DNA from: Paenarthrobacter aurescens TC1 | GTDB taxonomy: Bacteria; Actinomycetota; Actinomycetes; Actinomycetales; Micrococcaceae | DNA length: 64,000 nt | Assembly (NCBI GenBank): GCA_000014925.1 | Contig: CP000474.1 | Span: forward strand, 496,001 to 560,000 | Reading direction: 5' to 3' | Shown here: one piece after another, positions 9,996-19,183 of the stretch | Numbering within the stretch: position 1 is the stretch's first letter | Layout of the letters: each line of letters opens with the position of its first letter | Position numbers and translations under genes: made by a program | The notes under the pieces: generated by a model | Told to the model about the DNA's origin: nothing | What the model saw: only the letters and a program-made list of their open reading frames with translations | Database searches by the model: none

Positions 9996-10619
9996 ATGAA
10001 ACTGCAAGTTGCACTTGACCTCCTCACCATCGAAGACGCCCTGGAACTCGCCGGCAAAGTAGCCGAACACGTGGACATCATCGAACTGGGTACGCCGTTG
10101 ATCAAGGCCGAGGGTCTCGCCGCCGTTACGGCAATTAAGAAGGCCCACCCCACCAAGATCGTCTTCGCGGACATGAAGACCATGGACGCCGGTGAACTTG
10201 AAGCCGACATCGCTTTCAAGGCAGGTGCCGATCTGGTGTCCGTCCTGGGAACCGCGGACGATTCCACCATTGCCGGTGCGGTCAAGGCAGCACAGTCCCA
10301 CAACAAAGGCATTGTGGTGGACCTGATCGGCGTCGCCGACAAAGTAACCCGCGCGAAGGAATCCCGCGCCTTGGGTGCAAAGTTCATTGAGTTCCACGCG
10401 GGCCTGGATGAGCAAGCCCAGCCCGGTTTCGACCTCCGCGGCCTGCTCAATGCCGGCGAAGAGGCCCGCGTTCCGTTTTCAGTGGCCGGAGGCGTGAACG
10501 CTTCCACCATCGCGGCGGTGCAATTGGCGGGTGCCGATGTAGCGGTCGCGGGCAGTGCAATCTACAGCGCAGCCGACCCGGAACTGGCTGCAAAGGAACT
10601 CAAGGCAGCCATTCAGTAG
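9996..10619 (+). CDS. hxlA: 3-hexulose-6-phosphate synthase
   Basis: Condenses formaldehyde with ribulose 5-phosphate in the first step of the RuMP pathway. The 207-residue barrel belongs to the orotidine-phosphate-decarboxylase superfamily: LQVALDLL at the start, the metal-binding FADMKTMDAGELEADIAFKAG segment near residue 55, and AGGVNASTIAAV near residue 165. RBS is AAGAAGGAAA. It ends seven bases from the convergent debranching-enzyme gene. In a bacterium with no methanol genes in view, its likely job is to detoxify and reuse formaldehyde from betaine breakdown. Confidence 0.96.
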   Translation: MKLQVALDLLTIEDALELAGKVAEHVDIIELGTPLIKAEGLAAVTAIKKAHPTKIVFADMKTMDAGELEADIAFKAGADLVSVLGTADDSTIAGAVKAAQSHNKGIVVDLIGVADKVTRAKESRALGAKFIEFHAGLDEQAQPGFDLRGLLNAGEEARVPFSVAGGVNASTIAAVQLAGADVAVAGSAIYSAADPELAAKELKAAIQ

Positions 10620-10626
10620 TTCCAGC

Positions 10627-12780
10627 CTATTGTTCAGAGCGCCGCAGCTCCGCCCGTTCCACGAGCTCCGTAATCCAAGGCCGCTGCGCGCGGTGGAGTT
10701 CCAGGCCTTCCGGAAGTCCCTGAACCCGGGATGAAGAACCTACAACGTCGATGGTGATGCGCCCGCTCCCCATGGGGGCATTACTGATGTGCAGGTCGCC
10801 GTAAGACTCCGGCAGCACGGGATCCAGCCAGACGCCTCCCAAGGAAATGTGGGCGTCGTAGCGCATGAGTCCGGTAATCAGCTGGATAGGAGTGGTGGCA
10901 GCCCATGCCTGCGGTGAACAGGCAGTGGGATACGGCACGGGCTCCCTGAACTGTTCGCGGTCAAAACCGCAGAAGAGTTCGGGGAGCCTGCCGCCCGAAA
11001 ACTCCGCAGCTTCGAGAAGGGCCGTGGCAATCCGCTGCGCTTCCTCCACGAATCCATAGCGGAGCAGGCCGGCCGCTATTAGGGCGTTGTCATGTGGCCA
11101 GACCGATCCGTTGTGATAGCTGGCGGGGTTGTAGGCGCCCATGTCGCTGGCCAGTGTCCGGACGCCCCAACCGCTGAACATCTCTGGTGACATCAGCCGC
11201 TCCACCACAAGGGGAGCCTTGTCTTCATCTACCAGACCGAACCACAAGCAGTGCCCCATGTTTGAAGCACAGGCGTCCACGGGTCGCTTGTCCTTGTCCA
11301 AGGCCACCGCGTAGTAGCCCTTGTCCGGGAGCCAGAAGTCCTCGTTGAACTTCCTTTTCAGGCGATCCGCGCGTTCCCTCAGCTCAGCTGCCAAGGTGAG
11401 GTCGCCGTCGTCGTAAGCCATCCAGGCGCGGGCCATATAGGCGCCGTGCACGTAGGCCTGGACTTCGCACAGCGCCAACGGCGGCTCGGCGATGGTGCCG
11501 TCTGCAAAGTTGATGCCGTCCCAGGAGTCCTTCCAACCCTGGTTGATGAGGCCGTGCTGGTTGGGACGCCCGTATTCCACAAAGCCGTCGCCATCCCTGT
11601 CGCCGTAGTCCCTGATCCATTCGAGCGCGCGATCCGCGTTGGGCAGCAGCTCGGAAATCACATCCTTGGCGAAGCCCCAACGGCTGACGGAGCCCAGGAC
11701 AATGACAAAAAGGGGAGTGGCGTCCACGCTGCCGTAGTAGGCTGACTTGCCGCCCAGAGCCAAGCCACTGGAGACGTCCAGCCGAACTTCATGCAGGATC
11801 TTGCCCGGCTCTTCCTCGCTGGTGGTATCCACTACTGTGCCCTGACGGTCCGCCAAGGTGCGGAGGGTTCCCAATGCCAGTGAGGGGTCAACGGCCAGCG
11901 CCATTTCAGATGCCCACAAGGAGTCGCGGCCAAACAACGTCATGAACCACGGCGCACCCGCGGCTACGACCACCCTGTCCGGATGGTCCGGATCCTGGAT
12001 CCTCAACGCCCCCAGGTCCTCGTAGCTGCGCCTCAGGGTGCGTTCGATGGAGCGGTTGCCCACCTGCAGGCGGGGGATCTTGGCCACCCATTCCTGCCGA
12101 CGGCGATCACTGGGAGACAATTCACCGCGGGATGGATGGGCGAAGGGCGTTCCCGCGCCGTCAACGGTGGGGACTACGGTCACCCGTGTACTCCAGCTCC
12201 CCGAAGCCGGAATCTTCGCCGTGAAGCCCAATGCCCTGGCGCCTGCGCCTGCGCCCTCGGCCCGGATGACCACGCTTTTCCGGATGCCCTCCCACTTTCC
12301 GCGTATCTCCAAGGAATTGCCATCCGGGATGCGGGTTTCTGTCCACTCCCGCGTTATTCGTGCTTCCTTCACTTCAAAAAGATCTGCGAAGTCCGTTTCG
12401 GCAGTCAGCAGGATTCGGCATTCCGCCGGCTGCCTGGAGTAGTTGCGGACGGTGATTTCTTCCAGGATTCCGGTCCCTACTTCCCTCAGCCGTTCCACCA
12501 GCAAAGGGCTGTCCGCGTAGCCGTCCGAATGAGGCACCCTGCCCACAAACAAGGCACGGTAAGGTTCCCGGGTTTCTGCTGCCAACGGTTCGATCATCTG
12601 CCCGTTGATGGTCAGCTCCCACCGGGAGAGAATCCGGGTGTCCAGATGGAAAACGCCGTGGGGAAGTTCGGGGTGGATGTCCCCGTTGGCGGAGGAAATG
12701 CAGAACGATGAACCTTCCACCAGTGTGACCGTTCCAGAGCCCAACGGCCCCGCTGCGGTGTCCGAATTCCATCCAGCCAC
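10627..12780 (-). CDS. Glycogen-debranching-type glycosidase (amylo-alpha-1,6-glucosidase family)
   Basis: 717-residue enzyme with an N-terminal beta-rich domain of the kind found in bacterial debranching-enzyme-like proteins (about residues 10-210; HGVFHLDTRILSRWEL) followed by an (alpha/alpha)6 catalytic domain. The motifs GRDSLWASEMAL, WKDSWDGINF and NGSVWPHDNALIAAGL are typical of this fold. GTG at 12780 is the best start because TAAGGAG lies seven bases upstream; a longer frame reaches ATG at 12957 but has no ribosome site and a poor N-terminus. The substrate cannot be told from sequence: glycogen, trehalose or other alpha-glucosides are all possible. Cytoplasmic, with no signal peptide. 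Confidence 0.88.
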   Translation of the reverse strand: MAGWNSDTAAGPLGSGTVTLVEGSSFCISSANGDIHPELPHGVFHLDTRILSRWELTINGQMIEPLAAETREPYRALFVGRVPHSDGYADSPLLVERLREVGTGILEEITVRNYSRQPAECRILLTAETDFADLFEVKEARITREWTETRIPDGNSLEIRGKWEGIRKSVVIRAEGAGAGARALGFTAKIPASGSWSTRVTVVPTVDGAGTPFAHPSRGELSPSDRRRQEWVAKIPRLQVGNRSIERTLRRSYEDLGALRIQDPDHPDRVVVAAGAPWFMTLFGRDSLWASEMALAVDPSLALGTLRTLADRQGTVVDTTSEEEPGKILHEVRLDVSSGLALGGKSAYYGSVDATPLFVIVLGSVSRWGFAKDVISELLPNADRALEWIRDYGDRDGDGFVEYGRPNQHGLINQGWKDSWDGINFADGTIAEPPLALCEVQAYVHGAYMARAWMAYDDGDLTLAAELRERADRLKRKFNEDFWLPDKGYYAVALDKDKRPVDACASNMGHCLWFGLVDEDKAPLVVERLMSPEMFSGWGVRTLASDMGAYNPASYHNGSVWPHDNALIAAGLLRYGFVEEAQRIATALLEAAEFSGGRLPELFCGFDREQFREPVPYPTACSPQAWAATTPIQLITGLMRYDAHISLGGVWLDPVLPESYGDLHISNAPMGSGRITIDVVGSSSRVQGLPEGLELHRAQRPWITELVERAELRRSEQ

Positions 12781-13058
12781 GTGAGGCTCCTTACCACTGA
12801 GCGTGCGGATCGCTTGAGCTTGAGCGGCCGCTGGGTGGGCGGCCTCTGCATGAGTGTTATCGACGCTACGCCGGAGAACTTGCAGGCACCAGAGGCGGGC
12901 AGTTGACAGAACCTCTGCGGAGGGCAAGAAGTTCCCGCAACCCAGTGTTAACCTCATTTCCTCGCACGGGAAAGCAGAACAGGTCTATAGTGAGGGAACA
13001 GGACATTCGCTGATGCAGCCCGGCGGCCCGCTTTTCCTTCCGACGCCGGAGGCCCGTA

Positions 13059-13397
13059 ATGACCGACACCCAAATAGGCAGCTTTATTCGCGACTGCGTG
13101 GTGTTTGAGGACGACACTGAGAACGGCTTGGACTTTGACACTTTCTACGGCCTGTACATCAGCTGGTGCGTCCTCGGACGCAAAATTCCCATTCCCGACT
13201 CAGCTTTCAAAACCGCCCTCGAGCTTGAGGGCGTCAAGCCCATCAAGGAAAATGGCCGGCGAATCTATCCCGGCATGAGCATGGTAGGTCCCGCAGCAAG
13301 GGACTACGTGGTCAACAGCGTTCCCGTGTGGAGTGAGACCGCCACCGACATCCCGGTTTCCGAGATCCGCCAACAAGCTGTGGCGTCTATCGCCTGA
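13059..13397 (+). CDS. Small protein with primase-type winged-helix look
   Basis: 112-residue protein preceded by GGAGG. Its N-terminal two thirds follow the pattern of the winged helix that ends P4/D5-type phage primase-helicases: FIRDCVVF, then FYGLYISWCVLGRKIPIP, then AFKTALELEGVKP. No helicase or primase gene adjoins it and it is far too short to be one, so a free-standing DNA- or nucleotide-binding adaptor is the most one can suggest. It lies alone between the debranching enzyme (divergent) and the photolyase. Function unknown. Confidence 0.75.
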   Translation: MTDTQIGSFIRDCVVFEDDTENGLDFDTFYGLYISWCVLGRKIPIPDSAFKTALELEGVKPIKENGRRIYPGMSMVGPAARDYVVNSVPVWSETATDIPVSEIRQQAVASIA

Positions 13398-13487
13398 TCT
13401 CACCAGCAAGCGTTCAGCCCGTGCCCCTAGGATTCTTAGGGGGCATGGGCTGTTCCCGTTTCCGGAGGTTCCCGCTGAAAGGAATTA

Positions 13488-14885
13488 ATGAAACCGTCCA
13501 TCGTTTGGTTTCGCGACGACCTGAGGGTCGCCGATAACCCGGCCTTACGTGCCGCCGTCGACGACGGTGCGGCCGTTGCCCTCTACGTCCTTGACGAAGA
13601 GTCGCCGGGCATCCGCCCCCATGGCGGGGCCGCGCGCTGGTGGCTCCACCACTCGCTGACCGCCCTCCGTGGGGACCTGGACAAGCTTGGTGTTCCCTTG
13701 CTGCTCCGCCGGGGGCCGGCCACTGACGTGCTCCGGGAGACCACGACGGCGATCGGTGCCGGCGGCTTGTACTGGAACCGGCGGTATGGTTCCGCTGAGC
13801 GAACGGTGGACGCCGACATCAAGGCTTGGGCGGGTGAGGCAGGACTGCATGTCTCGAGTTTTCAGGCTTCCCTCCTCCATGAGCCGTGGGAGGTTACCAC
13901 CAAAACGGGCGGACAGTACAAGGTTTTCACCCCCTTCTGGCGGACCGTGTCTGCGCAGGATTTCCGCGAGCCGCTGGCCGTACCGGAAGCAGGCCATGGA
14001 TTCACCGGAAAGCTGCCCGTGTATGACCAGCTGGAATCGTGGCAGCTGCTGCCCACTAAACCGGACTGGTCCGGGGGACTGGCTGAGATGTGGACGCCGG
14101 GAGCTGCCGCAGGGCACAAGCGGCTGGCCCGGTTCGTGGCGGACGGCCTGTCCAACTACAGTGAGGGCCGCAATCGTCCGGATACAGATGGAAGCAGTTG
14201 CCTCTCACCTTACCTTCGCTGGGGTGAGCTCAGCCCGTTCGAGGTGTGGCATGCCCTGGGATCCAAACGCTCCGAGAGCGCTTCGATTTATGCCTCCGAG
14301 CTGGGCTGGCGTGAATTTTGCTGGCACCAGTACTTCCACAATCCACAGCTCGCAACGGCCAACCTTCGCCCGGAATTTGACCGCTTCCCGTGGGCGTGGC
14401 CGGGTAAGAACGGCAACGGCAACGGTGGCAGGCATCCTGGCCACGAGTCAGCGCCGGAGGAGTTCCGTGCCTGGCAGCAGGGCCGCACAGGTTTCCCCAT
14501 GGTGGACGCGGGGCAGCGGCAGCTGTGGCATACAGGCTGGATGCACAACCGCGTCCGCATGGTGGCCGCCAGTTTCCTGGTGAAGAACCTGGGCATTCAT
14601 TGGCAGCTCGGGGAGCAGTGGTTTTGGGACACCCTGGTGGACGCCGATCCTGCGTCGAACCCCGCCAACTGGCAGTGGGTAGCCGGCTCAGGGGCGGATG
14701 CTTCACCGTTCTTCAGGATCTTCAATCCGGAGGCTCAACGGGTTAAGTTCGATCCCCAGGGGAGGTACATCGCCCACTGGCTTCCTGATTTCGGAACGCC
14801 CGAATACCCGGAGGAAATCGTGGACCTCAAAACCACCCGGGCGGAAGCGCTGGAAGCGTACAAGGAGATGAGGGAGGTCCACTAG
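13488..14885 (+). CDS. phrB: Deoxyribodipyrimidine photolyase
   Basis: Light-driven repair of cyclobutane pyrimidine dimers. The 465-residue protein has the N-terminal antenna-binding Rossmann domain (WFRDDLRVADNPAL, YVLDEE) and a C-terminal helical FAD domain with YSEGRNRPDTDG, WREFCWHQYF, FPMVDAGQRQLWHTGWMHNR and the VDADPASNPANWQWVAGSG signature. Length is normal for class I CPD photolyases. RBS AAAGGAATTA precedes ATG at 13488. It stands as a single gene and is probably cytosolic. Confidence 0.96.
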   Translation: MKPSIVWFRDDLRVADNPALRAAVDDGAAVALYVLDEESPGIRPHGGAARWWLHHSLTALRGDLDKLGVPLLLRRGPATDVLRETTTAIGAGGLYWNRRYGSAERTVDADIKAWAGEAGLHVSSFQASLLHEPWEVTTKTGGQYKVFTPFWRTVSAQDFREPLAVPEAGHGFTGKLPVYDQLESWQLLPTKPDWSGGLAEMWTPGAAAGHKRLARFVADGLSNYSEGRNRPDTDGSSCLSPYLRWGELSPFEVWHALGSKRSESASIYASELGWREFCWHQYFHNPQLATANLRPEFDRFPWAWPGKNGNGNGGRHPGHESAPEEFRAWQQGRTGFPMVDAGQRQLWHTGWMHNRVRMVAASFLVKNLGIHWQLGEQWFWDTLVDADPASNPANWQWVAGSGADASPFFRIFNPEAQRVKFDPQGRYIAHWLPDFGTPEYPEEIVDLKTTRAEALEAYKEMREVH

Positions 14886-14927
14886 GGCTCCCCGCGGTTC
14901 CACCGGGGCCGACTATAGGCTGAAGGC

Positions 14928-15500
14928 ATGTCAACCGAGCTCATCCTGAAGATTGTCATCGCCGCGGTCGTCGCAGTGTTTCTTGCAGTAGTTACATGGT
15001 GGGCCCGGAAGCACCCCAACAGGTCCAAGGAGTATCCGGAACAGGTCCGCATGCCCAAGGTTGTTCCGATTGTTGGCTGGCTTTTCCTGAGTGTGGGTCT
15101 TCTCATGAGCCTGGTCTCGTTCACCTATGACCGTTCCCCTTTGGGCGCCCGAATCACCGCCGTCGCGATTTTCCTGGGCGGCCTGGCCTTCGTGCTGATG
15201 TACCGCAACTGGTACGTGGCTCCGCGCGCCCACGAGGTTGCTTTCCGCACAGTGCTTGGCAAGGAACACGTAGTTCCCTACAGCGACATTGCCAACTACC
15301 GTGTGCAGGTGATGAAAGGGCAGCCAATCCTGACGGTCAAATCCATTCACGGGGTGAAACTCAGCCTGAATATCCGGACCTACGACGTGACGCCCCTCAT
15401 GACGGCCATCGATTTCCACAAGGTTACCGGCCACTGGCCTGCCCGCGCGGACGTGGTGGGTGAAGGCGCTGGGGCTGAAAAACACCCCTCTGGAAATTAG
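14928..15500 (+). CDS. Membrane protein with PH-like C-terminal domain
   Basis: 190 residues with one strong transmembrane helix at about 6-25 (LKIVIAAVVAVFLAVVTWW) and two more at about 45-62 and 70-90 (VVPIVGWLFLSVGLLMSL; ITAVAIFLGGLAFVLM). The remaining 100 residues are soluble and read like the small beta barrel of bacterial PH-type membrane proteins (VAFRTVLGKEHVVPYSDIANY, then LTVKSIHGVKLSLNI). No catalytic motif is seen. It follows the photolyase after 42 bp on the same strand. Function unknown. Confidence 0.8.
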   Translation: MSTELILKIVIAAVVAVFLAVVTWWARKHPNRSKEYPEQVRMPKVVPIVGWLFLSVGLLMSLVSFTYDRSPLGARITAVAIFLGGLAFVLMYRNWYVAPRAHEVAFRTVLGKEHVVPYSDIANYRVQVMKGQPILTVKSIHGVKLSLNIRTYDVTPLMTAIDFHKVTGHWPARADVVGEGAGAEKHPSGN

Positions 15501-15507
15501 TAGGAAG

Positions 15508-15523
15508 TCCGAGTATATTCGGA
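15508..15523. promoter_or_regulatory. Inverted repeat TCCGA-N6-TCGGA upstream of mmsA
   Basis: Perfect 5-bp arms around GTATAT lie about 100 bp upstream of the mmsA start. This is the only clear dyad in the intergenic region and a candidate operator for the valine-degradation operon. No regulator gene adjoins it. Confidence 0.35.
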
Positions 15524-15621
15524 TTCAGAGATGACCCGGATCACAGTTGGTCACGTGTTCCGCAATGGTCCCAGCACCCGGCGGCACGGCAGTCATTCAC
15601 GATGCAAAGGAGCATTCCACC

Positions 15622-17121
15622 ATGGTGCGCGAGCTTTCCCACTACGTAGACGGCCAGAGAATTGACGGCACGTCCGGCCGGTTCAGTGATGTCTACGATC
15701 CTTGCACGGGCGAAGTCCAGGCGCGGCTTCCGCTGGCCAGCGCGGACGAGGTTCGCGACGCCGTCGCAAATGCCGAAAAGGGCCAGCTCGAATGGGCGGC
15801 CATGAACCCGCAGCGCCGGGGACGCATCCTGCTCAAGTTCGTGGACCTGGTCAACCAGAACATGGACGAACTCGCCAAGCTCCTGTCCTCCGAACACGGC
15901 AAAACCTTCGCGGACGCCAAAGGCGACATCCAGCGCGGCATCGAGGTAGTGGAGTTCTCCGCCGGGGCACCACACCTGCTCAAGGGCGAATTCTCGGACA
16001 ACGCCGGCCAAGGAATCGATGTCCATTCGCTCCGCCAGCCGCTGGGCGTCGTCGCAGGCATCACTCCCTTCAACTTCCCCGCCATGATTCCGCTGTGGAA
16101 GTCCGGCCCGGCGCTCGCAGCCGGCAACGCGTTCATCCTTAAGCCCTCGGAGCGGGACCCCTCCGTGCCGCTGCGCCTTGCCGAGCTGTACAGCGAAGCC
16201 GGCGTGCCGAACGGCGTCTTCAACGTGATCAACGGGGACAAGGAAGCAGTGGATGCGCTGCTCGAAGATCCGCGGGTCAAGGCCATTGGATTTGTGGGCT
16301 CCACGCCCATCGCCCAGTACATTTACGCCACGGCAGCTGCGCATGGAAAGCGCGCCCAATGCTTCGGCGGTGCGAAGAACCACATGGTGATCATGCCCGA
16401 CGCCGATCTGGACATGGCTGCCGACGCCCTGATTGGTGCCGGATACGGTTCCGCAGGCGAACGGTGCATGGCGATCTCCGTTGCCGTGCCCGTTGGACAG
16501 GAAACCGCCGATGCTTTGGTGGACAAGCTGACCGAGCGCGTCAAGCACCTCAAGGTGGGCCACAGCCTGGACAAGGACTCGGACTTCGGCCCCGTGGTGG
16601 CTGCTTCCGCCAAGGAGCGAATCGAAGGCTACATCCAATCGGGCGTCGACGAAGGGGCAACACTGGTCACGGACGGACGCGGCCTCACCGTGGACGGTTA
16701 CGACGGCGGGTTCTGGGTGGGCCCCACGCTCTTCGACAACGTCACCAAGGACATGAAGATCTACAAGGAGGAGATCTTCGGTCCCGTCCTCAGCGTGCTG
16801 CGTGCGGCTGACTACGACGAAGCGCTCAGGCTCTGCAGTGAGCACGAGTTCGGCAACGGCGTCGCCATCTTCACCCGCGACGGCGACTCCGCCCGCGACT
16901 TTGCCAGCCGCGTGGAGGTAGGCATGGTGGGCATCAACGTACCCATCCCAGTCCCGATCGCGTACTACACCTTTGGCGGCTGGAAGGCGTCCGGCTTCGG
17001 CGACCTCAACCAGCACGGCGCCGATGCTTTCCGCTTCTACACCAAGACCAAAACCGTGACGTCGCGGTGGCCCTCCGGCATTCGCCAGGGCGCCAGCTTC
17101 ATCATGCCGGCAGGCAGCTGA
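15622..17121 (+). CDS. mmsA: Methylmalonate-semialdehyde dehydrogenase (CoA-acylating)
   Basis: Oxidises methylmalonate semialdehyde from valine to propionyl-CoA, and malonate semialdehyde to acetyl-CoA. The 499-residue aldehyde-dehydrogenase fold shows the NAD site (FVGSTPIAQYIY), the family-specific FGGAKNHMVIMPDADLD and the nucleophile Cys in GSAGERCMAIS. ATG at 15622 follows AAAGGAG. It overlaps the next start by one base (TGATG). It heads a valine operon with the hydroxyisobutyryl-CoA hydrolase, mmsB and an enoyl-CoA hydratase. Confidence 0.95.
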   Translation: MVRELSHYVDGQRIDGTSGRFSDVYDPCTGEVQARLPLASADEVRDAVANAEKGQLEWAAMNPQRRGRILLKFVDLVNQNMDELAKLLSSEHGKTFADAKGDIQRGIEVVEFSAGAPHLLKGEFSDNAGQGIDVHSLRQPLGVVAGITPFNFPAMIPLWKSGPALAAGNAFILKPSERDPSVPLRLAELYSEAGVPNGVFNVINGDKEAVDALLEDPRVKAIGFVGSTPIAQYIYATAAAHGKRAQCFGGAKNHMVIMPDADLDMAADALIGAGYGSAGERCMAISVAVPVGQETADALVDKLTERVKHLKVGHSLDKDSDFGPVVAASAKERIEGYIQSGVDEGATLVTDGRGLTVDGYDGGFWVGPTLFDNVTKDMKIYKEEIFGPVLSVLRAADYDEALRLCSEHEFGNGVAIFTRDGDSARDFASRVEVGMVGINVPIPVPIAYYTFGGWKASGFGDLNQHGADAFRFYTKTKTVTSRWPSGIRQGASFIMPAGS

Positions 17122-18185
17122 TGGAGTCTGTGGGGTCAGACGAAGAAGTTCTGTTTGAGCGCCGCGGCAATCTGGGCATCGTGACGCTCAATCGCCCCAA
17201 GGCAGTCAACGCACTGAACGCTGGAATGGTGAAAACCATGCTCAGCCAGTTGACGGATTGGGCGGCCGACGACGCCGTTGCCACCGTTTTGGTGCGCGGC
17301 GCGGGCGACCGTGGGCTGTGCGCCGGTGGCGACATCGTGGCCATTTACAAGGACATGCTGCACGGCGGCACGGAGACGGCCGAGTTCTGGGCTGACGAAT
17401 ACCGGCTCAACGCGCTCATCTCGCACTATCCCAAGCCATACGTCGCGTTCATGGACGGGCTGGTTTTGGGTGGCGGCGTGGGTATTTCGGCGCACGGTTC
17501 CGTTCGCGTGGTCACCGAGAGGACGCGCACCGGCATGCCGGAAACCACCATCGGTTTCGTCCCCGACGTCGGAGGCACCCTTTTACTTTCACGCTCACCG
17601 GGGGAGACCGGAACGCATGCAGGGTTGACCGGAGCGCACTTATCCGGTGCGGACGCACTGTTCCTGGGGCTCGCGGATCACTTCGTGCCGTCCCAAAGCC
17701 TCCCCGCGTTGGCGGAAGCGCTGGAAAGCTCGACGGCGACGGCCGCCGTCGAGCGCTTTGCCCAAGCCGCGCCGGACTCGGCTCTCGCGGCACAGCGGGA
17801 GTGGATCGACGCCGCGTACGCGCATGACGATGCTGAGGAAATTGTGCGGAGTCTTCGGACTTTGGGCGACGAAGCAGCCGCCGCGGCGGACACGATCGAG
17901 GCGAAATCGCCAACTTCCGTGAAGGTGGCGCTTGAGTCCTTGCGGCGGGTCCATGGGATGTCCCTCGAGGAAGCACTGGACCAGGAATACCGCGTGGGCC
18001 TGCGATGCCTTGCCGGGCCCGATTTCCGGGAGGGCATCCGCGCACAGGTGGTGGACAAGGACCGTAACCCGCAATGGAAGCCGGCGACGCTCGCTGAAGT
18101 CCAGGCGTCCGACGTCGAGGGCTACTTCGCGCCGCTCGGCGAACGGGAGTTGGGGCTTTCAGTCAGTCCAGTCCAGGCGAATTGA
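17121..18185 (+). CDS. 3-hydroxyisobutyryl-CoA hydrolase
   Basis: Crotonase-fold thioesterase of the valine pathway; releases 3-hydroxyisobutyrate from its CoA ester. The 354-residue length suits HIBCH and is longer than a plain enoyl-CoA hydratase. Conserved blocks are VTLNRPKAVNALN, GLCAGGDIVAIYKD, GLVLGGGVGISAHGS and MPETTIGFVPDVGGTL, plus a C-terminal extension of about 130 residues typical of the hydrolase (EEALDQEYRVGLRCL). Start ATG at 17121 overlaps the mmsA stop. A longer frame upstream overlaps mmsA and is not needed. Confidence 0.9.
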   Translation: MESVGSDEEVLFERRGNLGIVTLNRPKAVNALNAGMVKTMLSQLTDWAADDAVATVLVRGAGDRGLCAGGDIVAIYKDMLHGGTETAEFWADEYRLNALISHYPKPYVAFMDGLVLGGGVGISAHGSVRVVTERTRTGMPETTIGFVPDVGGTLLLSRSPGETGTHAGLTGAHLSGADALFLGLADHFVPSQSLPALAEALESSTATAAVERFAQAAPDSALAAQREWIDAAYAHDDAEEIVRSLRTLGDEAAAAADTIEAKSPTSVKVALESLRRVHGMSLEEALDQEYRVGLRCLAGPDFREGIRAQVVDKDRNPQWKPATLAEVQASDVEGYFAPLGERELGLSVSPVQAN

Positions 18186-18196
18186 AGGAGACGATC

Positions 18197-19138
18197 ATGA
18201 CAGAGAACGCAGCTATGTCAGATATCCAGGTCCCGGCAACGGGACTCATCGCTTTCCTTGGCCTGGGCCATATGGGTGGTCCCATGGCTGCCAACCTGAT
18301 CAAAGCCGGGCACGATGTTGTTGGCTATGACCCCGTTCCGGCGGCCGTCGAGGCAGCCCTCGCCCATGGGATTCCCATGGCTTCCACGGCGCATGAGGCG
18401 GCAGCGGAGGCGGCTGTGGTGTTGACCATGCTGCCCAGCGGCAAGCATGTGCTGGACGCTTATCGCGGTGTGGATGGGCCGGGGCTACTGTCTGTCGCCA
18501 AGCCGAACACCCTGTTCCTGGACTGTTCCACCATCAACGTGGACGAAGCCCGTGAGGCCGCGGTGATCGCGCTGGAAGCCGGTCACCGTTCGGTGGACGC
18601 CCCTGTTTCCGGCGGCGTGGTGGGGGCCGAAGCCGGCACCTTGACCTTCATGGTGGGTGCTTTGCCGGAGGACTTCGAGACCGTGAAGCCGATCTTGGAG
18701 CTCATGGGCAAGAGGATTGTCCACTGCGGTGATCACGGCGCAGGGCAAGCCGCCAAGGTTTGCAACAACATGATCCTGGGTGTGTCCATGATCGCCGTTG
18801 CCGAAGCTTTCGTGCTCGGCGAGAAGCTTGGGCTCACGCACCAGGCATTGTTCGATGTTGCATCCAACGCATCGGGCCAGTGCTGGGCGCTGACCACCAA
18901 CTGTCCTGTTCCGGGGCCGGTTCCCACCAGCCCCGCTAACCGCGACTACCAGCCCGGCTTCGCAGGCGCGCTGATGGCCAAAGACCTGCGCCTGGCCGTG
19001 AATGCCTTGGAAAGCACAGGCGTTGCTGCAGAAATGGGTCCCTTGGCCTCACGTATTTACGATGCCTTTGCCGCCGGTGAAGGTGCCGGGAGGGACTTCT
19101 CGGGGATCATCACGGAGATCCGGGATAAATCCGTGTGA
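18197..19138 (+). CDS. mmsB: 3-hydroxyisobutyrate dehydrogenase
   Basis: NAD-dependent oxidation of 3-hydroxyisobutyrate to methylmalonate semialdehyde, the substrate of MmsA. The 313-residue protein has the N-terminal Rossmann loop FLGLGHMGGPMAANLIKAGH, the substrate motif DAPVSGGVVGAEAGTLTFM, and the catalytic Lys in GAGQAAKVCNNMILG. ATG at 18197 is chosen because AAGGAG ends five bases before it; an in-frame TTG at 18182 would overlap the previous gene. Third gene of the valine operon. Confidence 0.95.
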   Translation: MTENAAMSDIQVPATGLIAFLGLGHMGGPMAANLIKAGHDVVGYDPVPAAVEAALAHGIPMASTAHEAAAEAAVVLTMLPSGKHVLDAYRGVDGPGLLSVAKPNTLFLDCSTINVDEAREAAVIALEAGHRSVDAPVSGGVVGAEAGTLTFMVGALPEDFETVKPILELMGKRIVHCGDHGAGQAAKVCNNMILGVSMIAVAEAFVLGEKLGLTHQALFDVASNASGQCWALTTNCPVPGPVPTSPANRDYQPGFAGALMAKDLRLAVNALESTGVAAEMGPLASRIYDAFAAGEGAGRDFSGIITEIRDKSV

Positions 19139-19183
19139 GAGTTTGGAACTGAACTTATGACCAGCATTGCGGAGAGGGAGAGC

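Noticed and set aside
15541..17016. Open frame of 491 codons on the minus strand
   Set aside because: Antisense shadow of mmsA.
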